This document shows, piece by piece, positions 57,691 to 64,000 of a stretch of DNA of 64,000 bases. Position 1 is the first letter of the stretch, and each line of letters starts with the position of its first letter. The stretch spans positions 848,429 through 912,428 of the forward strand of contig BSBK01003554.1 in NCBI GenBank assembly GCA_027943335.1, in the 5' to 3' direction. The position numbers and the translations under genes were made by a program. The stretch comes from Chamaecyparis obtusa (Eukaryota > Streptophyta > Pinopsida > Cupressales > Cupressaceae). The notes beneath the pieces were generated by a model. It was given only the letters and a program-made list of their open reading frames with translations. It did not search any database and was not told the DNA's origin.

Positions 57691-58423
57691 CTATTCAATT
57701 CAACAACAATCAACTTATTAGATTTTGATAAATTGATCTATCAATCTATCTATCCTATCATATCAATTTCAGACATGTTATTATCATGTGTTTCAATAGA
57801 TGATTCTATCAATTATCTACGTTCAAGACTGCTTAACTAGCGAACATGCTACAATGTTGTCTATCTTGCTCAAATCAATCAAAATCAATTGCCGATAGAT
57901 CTAATCGGCTTATCGACATCAAGTTTGACCTAATTGACTATCCAGTTTGACCACATTCTATCACTTCAAACACATGCGTAGCATTGAAACATGAATGCAC
58001 AACATTATTTAACATTTGCGCAGGATTTTACCTATGCGTAGTTTTTCTTGACATTTGCGCAATAATTCTACACAAATGTGCAGGTTTTTACAAAAGCATA
58101 GTTTTAATGAACATTTGCGCCACAACTTTGCACCAATGCGCCGATTTTTCATATGCGCATTTTTATTTCACACTTGCACAAATCTAACATTCTACTAGTA
58201 TGAATGCACAGCTTCCCTACACGCATGCGCAGAAAGCTTTATTTTTCTGCGCAAACATTTCTAGTTTCTACGCATTGGTGCACCGAAACTACACATTTGT
58301 TCTACACCTAAAACCAAAAAAATTCTAATCTATTTCTATCATTCAATCTATCCTAAACATGCTAAAATTCTAATCTAACATGCATCCAATCACAAAATCA
58401 CAAAGTAGGATCAAGTCACCTAC
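57691..58423 (-). other. Predicted intron of the antisense PMD gene
   Basis: 733 bp from GTAGGT (58423) to AATAG (57691). It is AT-rich and contains the TGCGCA word cluster. The donor is conserved in A1. Splicing is inferred from frame continuity and the donor match. Confidence 0.6.
57970..58300 (-). repeat. TGCGCAAATGT word cluster in the antisense intron
   Basis: On the minus strand the words read CTGCGCAAATGT, CTACGCATAGGT, CTGCACATTTGTG, TTGCGCAAATGT and CTACGCATGTG, spaced about 20-30 bp. They match the sense-leader words (CTGCGCATTCAT, CTACGCATTTG) in the same transcript orientation. Confidence 0.8.
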
Positions 58424-58584
58424 CGGTTCACCCAAATCGGGTGGTCACTGGAAGCGTTTGACTCTCTCAAAGCGGTGATCTGACAATGGGAATGACATCC
58501 TGGTGGCTCTGCTCTTCTCTCTCTCATGCTCTGATCTCCAAATGACAAGTGTGCACAATGAGCCTATTGTGGACCCCTAAGCCC

Positions 58585-58592
58585 TATTTATA
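58585..58592 (-). promoter_or_regulatory. TATA box of the antisense PMD gene
   Basis: On the minus strand CTATAAATAGGG lies 94 bp upstream of the exon 1 ATG. That spacing fits a transcription start near 58555 and a 5' leader of about 55 nt. Confidence 0.65.
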
Positions 58593-58850
58593 GCCTGTGG
58601 ACCCTATGTGGTTGGTGTGTGGACCCTATCTCTCATTTTTCTTCCATTTCACCCCATTTTCACCCACCTTTTCTTTTGTTTCTTTCGTGAGATTGATTAA
58701 TCAAAATAAAATAAAAAATCAATAAAAATCAAACACAAATTATTAATCAATCTCTTGAGGGGGCATGCTTATGTCATTTTAGACATTGTCTGGGGCAGGG
58801 GCAAAATACTTGAAATTTTCTTTGAAACAATGTGGCACACACATTATTTC

Positions 58851-58865
58851 AAAGAGGGGCAAAAT
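58851..58865 (+). other. Polypurine tract of B
   Basis: AAAGAGGGGCAAAA abuts the 3' LTR. Family A uses nearly the same tract. Confidence 0.9.
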
Positions 58866-60037
58866 GTATACACCTAAAAATGGCTTCATTAATTAATTAA
58901 ATATTTATTATTTAATTACTATTGACTTGATAAATTAATTAAATATTTATTATTTAATTAATAATTAGTCCTCTATTTATTAAATAAATTATTCAATTTA
59001 TTTAGTGAATTCACTATAGTCTATTCTTCTATCCTAAGACTTCCAATTAGTCTTATTAAAGCGATTTAATTAAATACACAATCACCTAAACATGACTAAG
59101 TTTTCTAGTCCACCTCACCTACCTAGTCACCTGACACATCACTTTGGCTAAGATAAATAATTATTATTAATTATTTATTTGCAATTATCCTCACCCACAC
59201 ATGTCCTATTCTCAAGAGTTATGTGGCCTCATAAGACTTAGTCTCATGACCACATGTCCTCTCAACAACCAAGTCAAGAGACATGCCCTATTCCTAAGGG
59301 GCTTCTCAAGCCACCTCTAAGGGTCAAAGGTGACTCATGGGACACTTGTGCAAAAAGTCCTCATGAGGAAAAGGTCTCTCCCTCTTTCTCTCTTGGGTCT
59401 TTGTGAGACACTTGACATGTGTCTTTCTCTTCCACCTTCTTCTCCTCCATGTCAATGTGAGAGGAACATCATCCCTATTCTTCCTCTCACATTCCAACTA
59501 CATCCCCCTTTCTCTCAACTCCTTCAACCAAGTCAATCCTAGCCCTAGGATCTTCCACCTTTCATTCTCAACCGTAGGATTGCACCACCTAGGCCTAGAT
59601 CCTCCAAAACTCTATAAAAGGAGCCACATTTCCCATTTGAGAGCTAATAGATATTTTTGATAATAAGCATTCAAGCATTCAAGCATTCAAGCAGTCAAGC
59701 ATTCAAGCAATCAAGCATCCATACTATCACCATTTCATTTCATTTGCATTCCATCCATTAGTTTGCATAAGCTATTGTGCACTCATTTCATTCAATCTCC
59801 ACACTTTGGTAGCATCTTGGGAGAAGGCTTCATTTGGAAATCTGAGAGCTCAACATCTTCAAGAAATCAAAGCTAGGAGGACAATGGAGACAAGCTGCAT
59901 GGTAGGTGAAGGTAATTAAATTAGTTTCATCATTTCATAGTTACTTTGCATTCTTTATTGTGTTTGCATTAGATAGATTTATTGGCTTTAATAGTTAATT
60001 TATCATTTCTAGTTGTTAGACATCTAATTTGCATACA
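58866..60037 (+). repeat. 3' LTR of B
   Basis: About 98% identical to the 5' LTR by eye. It ends TTTGCATACA next to AAGAG. Confidence 0.94.
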
Positions 60038-60400
60038 AAGAGTAACAGAGCTACACATTCATGGAGACTCTCAACTTGTTATCCATCAAGTCAATGATGT
60101 GTACCAAACTAAAGATGAAAATCTCATTCCTTATAAGAGAATGGTAGATGATTTAAAGAAGTATTTCTTATCTATCACATTTGAGCAAATACCTAGAACA
60201 GAGAATAAGGCTGCCAATGCAATGGCAACACTATCTACTTTATTACAGTAGCCTGAACATGAGCTATGCTATGAGTTCTTAGTGGTAGCACTATCTTATC
60301 CTGCATATGATTCCCCTAAGACCCACATGATCTGCACTGTTGTGGGTCATGATTCATCAAGATACAAAAACCTATTTTCCTATCTCCAAGACCAAATCAT
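60038..60400 (+). pseudogene. A2 second RNase H, rest
   Basis: Continues VTELHIHGDSQLVIHQVNDVY, KRMVDDLKKYFLSITFEQIP and ENKAANAMATLSTLL, with Asp in HGDSQ and Asn in the place of the last Asp (ANAMA instead of ADAMA). Stop at 60250. Confidence 0.85.
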
Positions 60401-61614
60401 TCCCAATACCTTCAACCGCCATGAGAAGAGATACTTTATCCGTAACACCTCCTGATATGTCATCATTGGTCACAATCTATACAAATGAGGTCTAGATGGT
60501 ACCCTACTTAGATGTTTAGAATAGGAAGAGTCTCAACGTGCATTAGAGGAAGTCCACGAAGGTATTTGTGGGTCACACTCAAATGGTTTAACATTAGCTT
60601 GAAAACTTATTAGGACTAGGTACTATTGGCCTGAAATGGAGAAAGAGTCTATCAAGTTTGCTAAGAACTGTCAAAAGTGCCAAGTACATGGCAACCTAAT
60701 TCATGCTCCAAGGAGAGATCTAATTCCCTTTACTACACAATGGCCTTTTCATCAATGGGCCTTTGACCTTATAGGAGCTATACATCCTCATTCTTCTAAT
60801 GGACATACCCATATAATCACAGCTACAGATTATTTTACAAAATGGGTAGAAGTAGTCCCTTTGACACAAGCAACTAGAAAACAAATATCTATGTTCATAT
60901 TGAACTATATCATATGTAGATATGGGATACCTTATTCCATAATCATAGATAATGGTGGACAATTAAAAAATGAAGACCTAGAGGATTTATGTGCTAAATT
61001 CAAGATTACACAACATTGGTCATCTATCTACTATCCTCAAGGGAATGGACAAAAAGGGGCTTCTAACAAGAATCTATTGAAAATCTTGCACTGTATAGTT
61101 AATAAAATAGGAAGAGACTGACATCTTATGATCAATCTAGCTCTCTAGGCCTATAGAAAGAGTATCAAAACACCCACTTGGGCTACTCCTTTCGCTTTAG
61201 TTTATGGGTCTGAAGCGGTATTGCCTATTGAGGTTGAAATCCCATCACTAAGAATTAGAATGTAGGGTCTAGTAACTGATGATGACTACAGAGTGTCTAG
61301 GTTGCAAGAACTTGAACTACTAGATGAGTGCAGACAAGTAGCATATGATCATCTCAGAGTATATCAGAAGAGAATGTCTAGAGGTTACAACAAGAAAGTC
61401 AGACATAGATAATTTTAGGTTGGCGACCTAGTCTTGAGAGAGAATCTTAAAAATCAATCACATAAAGAGCGCAAGGGGAAGTTTGAACCCAACTGGATGG
61501 GTCCCTTTGTAATCACTGCTACTTTTGGCTCTAGTGTCTATCAACTCTCAATGATTGAAGGATAACAGCTCTGAGAACCAATCAATGTTCTCCATTTGAA
61601 GAAATTCTATGCCT
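60401..61614 (+). pseudogene. A2 integrase
   Basis: Finger: VHEGICGSHSNG ... YYWPEMEKESIKFAKNCQKCQ. Catalytic Asp in WAFDLIGAI, second in IIDNGGQL. The third motif reads GNGQKGASNK, so the Glu of GQAEASNK is Gly. The C-terminal block KFEPNWMGPFVITATFGSS and a degraded end (LHLKKFYA) close at 61614. Several TAG/TGA stops. Confidence 0.86.
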
Positions 61615-61690
61615 AAGGCATTCAGTCTATGGTAAAATGTCCTCAAAAAATCTTAAAAATCTGAAAAAGTCCTGAAAAAATGAACATCTT

Positions 61691-61714
61691 GGTGAAAACC
61701 TAGCAATGGGCACC
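61691..61714 (+). ncRNA. Hairpin copy A2-3 (after pol)
   Basis: Outer GGTG/CACC, AAAA bulge, inner CCTA/TGGG (one G-U), GCAA tetraloop, 76 nt after the pol stop. Confidence 0.65.
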
Positions 61715-61785
61715 TTGATGATTCACAAAAAAAAAAGTAAAACATATCAAAAATACAAAAAAATGAGAAAAAGAAAAAGTACCTT

Positions 61786-61809
61786 GGTGAAAACTTGGAA
61801 ACAGGCACC
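61786..61809 (+). ncRNA. Hairpin copy A2-4 (after pol)
   Basis: Outer GGTG/CACC, AAAA bulge, inner CTTG/CAGG, GAAA tetraloop. Confidence 0.65.
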
Positions 61810-61840
61810 TTGGTAGCAAAAATAGAATCTCTGCCAAGAT

Positions 61841-61865
61841 GGTGAAAACTCGACAAATGGGTGCC
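61841..61865 (+). ncRNA. Hairpin copy A2-5 (after pol)
   Basis: Outer GGTG/TGCC (two G-U pairs), AAAA bulge, inner CTCG/TGGG with G-U pairs, loop ACAAA. The weakest of the post-pol copies. Confidence 0.45.
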
Positions 61866-63980
61866 ACTTGTTTCAAAACGCTCCATTTATCAGTGCAATC
61901 TTGGTCTTTTGCAGCTTTCAATCTTGCTTTAGTTTGTACATATCTCCTAGTTTGTTTTTGCATTCCTATTTTCAATAAGTTGGTCTGTACACCAATCAGC
62001 TCAAGCATCTGTATCCTATCAATGTTAAAACTTGGGGGCAATCAATGTCATATCCTATGGCCTCCAATGTATCTTAGATGTATCATATCCAGTCAGATTC
62101 CTTTGAAGCTTCATTTGAGTTAGTCAGTCTGTCTCGTCTCCAGAAAGGATTTTTGAATCTACAACAACACAATCAAACATCAAACATAAACTGAAAATAA
62201 TATATGCTGTTTACATGCTTTTATCTCCTTATATGCTTACTGATTCGCATTGAGATTTGTTTGCATATTGTGTCCCTTCGAGCTCTTCGATGATGTCCTT
62301 TACAGGATTTAGAGAGTGATGACTGGGGGCATAATCTTTTCTTTGTCTTCTTCTTTTATGTGAAAATCTAACAACTTTGGAAACTCTGGATTGGAAATGG
62401 TGTCTGACTGTAAGAGCCTCTATCTCAAATTCGATGGCCATGCATACCTCAACCATAAATACCCAAAAAATTCAAAGAATTTTGATCTAATTATTGTCTT
62501 TTTTGAGTTATTTCTTTCTCCTATTGTGAAATACGATGTTACCTAAGGATGTGAATGATAAAGGGTCACTATGGGTAATTCACATTGGATTTAGAACAAT
62601 CTCTTGACTGTTTGATGTGTTTGTACCGCAAGGTGTAGTCAGGTCATCATGTCGTTTATGTCCTGATGCTTATACAAATTGCTATATCAAAATGGACATG
62701 ATATTCAAGTCATCCTAGCGTTTATGCCTTCATGCTTATATCTAATCTGACATTCCGAAAACAAAATCAATATTCATATATCCGTGGTTTCCTAATCAGT
62801 GGGTGTTGTATTGATTCCTATGCATACAAATCAATATTCATATGTCTATGGTTTCATAACTAGTGGGAATTGTATTGATTTATCCAGTTACCTAAAAATT
62901 CAATGATAAGAATGATTGACACACGATCAGTGACTAGGTCCTAGGTCTTAGGTTGCATTTCATTCTGCATGTCTCTTTGCATTTCACATGTTTGCATGAT
63001 CTCACAAATGGCTAAATGAACTTCAATGCTTAAATGATTCTTCAATCACATCTTCAAATCTAACAAGAGTTGAATCTCACATGAAGGTTCCTCCAATGAA
63101 ACAGCAAGTAGATCCTTTTTCAAGATCAAAATCAAAATTTGAGATCATTTATATTATTCACTACTTGCATAATCGACGTTCCATCATCACCAAAATTTAG
63201 TATTCAACTTAACTGATTATCTTACATCAAACTATCAAAATTTCAACTTGGTCAACCATGGTCAACTCATGGTCAAAACTAGTCAAACTTGGTCGTCGAG
63301 ACCTCCAGACAATGCAGAATACATTCTCAAATGTGTTTAAACCACTTCTCAAATCAATTAACATGCTTTTGAACTATTCAACGCTGACTTTTCTTGTCAG
63401 ATTTCAATTTTTATCCTGAAGGGGGCATGGTATTGTGCATCATTCAAGTCTGTAATATAAATTTGAAATCATATCTTTCCTTAGTAATCAAGACAACAAC
63501 CACGTCTAGTTGCTAATTCATCAAAAAGTCCTCGTCGCTTGGGGCAAATCAATCATCGCTTGAGGCATATCAGATTCATCAAGATCCATATCAATCTGGT
63601 ATTCTCCTAATCTTGTAAATTGTATCAGTCTTTCATAACCATCAGTTCGTTAGTGTTATTTCCTTGGTTCTTCATAACTGAAGGGTTCAGATGTGATACC
63701 AATGTGATTCTTATCAACAATCAGGTCTAGAATCGGTCACTCACTTCTTCACAATCATTAGGTTCAAAATCAAGCGTGACGACACTTCTTCGCAATCATC
63801 GGTGCATTGCTATTATAGTTAACATTATCTTTGGTCATTCAGGACCTAATATCTTTGAATCTTTGAATCAGCTTCTGTCTCATATCACAGTTTCTGTTTC
63901 ATATCAATTTCAATTTCAAACATCAGTTTCAACATCATACACAGACTGTCTTTGAACCACGACACTTCGCACAAAAATTC

Positions 63981-63994
63981 AAAGAGGGGCAAAA
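63981..63994 (+). other. Polypurine tract of A2
   Basis: AAAGAGGGGCAAAA directly before TGTAAT. Confidence 0.9.
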
Positions 63995-64000
63995 TGTAAT
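63995..64000 (+). repeat. First bases of the A2 3' LTR
   Basis: TGTAAT matches the LTR starts at 1608 and (with one change) 32353. The LTR runs past the window. Confidence 0.85.

Larger units (their letters stand above)
55559..58498 (-). pseudogene. Antisense plant mobile domain (PMD) gene in B
   Basis: Exon 1 (58498-58424) starts MSFPLSDHRFERVKRFQ, has one TGA, and ends at a donor GGTAGGT. Exon 2 begins at 57690 after GAATAG and joins in frame (GEP then EDIIDSLMSRERY). Exon 2 carries the PMD pattern: STFHLPIGEMIVTLEDVYHI (57530-57430), LLHVWAWEHIAVT, FWRYTFDTLDIVTWRPY and FIIERQLVSWVL, followed by FGRIQGMP. A charged, partly coiled-coil-like C-terminal part (LERWIERLQR, AVIERLRDSEMLLDEL) runs to a stop at 55559. 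Frameshifts and stops make it inactive. PMD proteins (MAIN/MAIL family in plants, also carried by Ty3 and Mutator elements) act in gene silencing and genome stability; the role of this one is unknown. Confidence 0.78.
43086..60037 (+). mobile_element. Tat-type Ty3 element B with antisense PMD gene
   Basis: LTRs at 43086-44266 and 58866-60037 (TGTATACACCTAAAAATGG to TTTGCATACA) differ at about 20 sites by eye. The target site is GAGAG (43081-43085) and AAGAG (60038-60042). Removal restores the second RNase H frame of A2 (IEWR to VTELHIHGDSQ). The internal region carries gag-pol on plus and a plant-mobile-domain gene on minus. Total 16,952 bp. Confidence 0.94.
61615..63980 (+). other. A2 3' untranslated region
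   Basis: No gene seen. Three hairpin copies lie at 61691-61865. Two similar segments around 62640-62760 (AGGTCATC/AAGTCATCC ... CTGATGCTTATA-like) and a near-repeat at 62762-62880 (CAATATTCATAT) are present. The stretch 63107-63980 matches A1. The antisense PMD gene found in B is absent. Confidence 0.65.
32353..64000 (+). mobile_element. Tat-type Ty3 element A2, hosting a solo LTR and element B
   Basis: The 5' LTR starts at 32353 (TATAATACCCC, with the usual TG changed to TA) and the 3' LTR starts at 63995 (TGTAAT) after a polypurine tract. It holds gag, protease, G-patch, RT, RNase H, a second RNase H and integrase. Two insertions (39678-40965 and 43086-60037) interrupt it; without them the visible part is about 13.4 kb. 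Its own target duplication cannot be checked because the right end lies outside. Confidence 0.92.

Overview
The window looks like intergenic DNA from a large-genome land plant. It is AT-rich, and I see no cellular gene, tRNA or rRNA. Almost every base belongs to a retrotransposon, many nested inside one another. The mix (Tat-type Ty3 elements with two RNase H domains, a chromovirus, several Ty1/copia elements, a plant L1-type LINE) would suit a gymnosperm such as a conifer, but that is inference; no marker fixes the species.

Left part (1-4134): the 3' end of a Tat-type Ty3 element (A1) with polypurine tract and 3' LTR, joined head-to-head to an inverted LTR of the same family. The result is a palindrome with arms of about 1.2 kb. 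A1 also carries, on the minus strand, the first exon and intron start of an antisense gene.

Middle part (4135-28515): a plant LINE open reading frame split by copia element D (4873-26947, target duplication CATTA). D's 5' LTR was split by chromovirus C (5010-13081, AGTAC) and by a 320-bp TRIM element (20208-20527). Copia element E (13361-20203) then landed on the first base of the TRIM. D's 3' LTR keeps the uninterrupted sequence at the C and TRIM sites, so the order is LINE, then D, then C and TRIM, then E after TRIM.

Right part (28516-64000): a minus-strand copia element F (Tork/Tnt1-like) cut at its protease by Tat-type element A2, which starts at 32353 and whose 3' LTR begins at 63995. 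A2 was in turn hit by a copia LTR now solo (39678-40965, CCATG) and by a 17-kb Tat-type element B (43086-60037). B is young: its LTRs differ at only about 20 positions by eye.

A2 and B share the order gag - DGG-type protease - G-patch - RT - RNase H - second RNase H - integrase. Both carry several copies of a short hairpin motif whose inner stem covaries, placed before RT and just after the pol stop. B also carries on its minus strand a decayed plant-mobile-domain (PMD) gene with a TATA box, a short first exon, a predicted 733-bp intron and a long second exon. The same repeated short word is found in that intron and in the sense 5' leader. I regard the hairpin family and the intron-containing antisense PMD gene as the most interesting content. 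All coding regions carry stops, frameshifts or lost catalytic residues, so I see no intact autonomous element.
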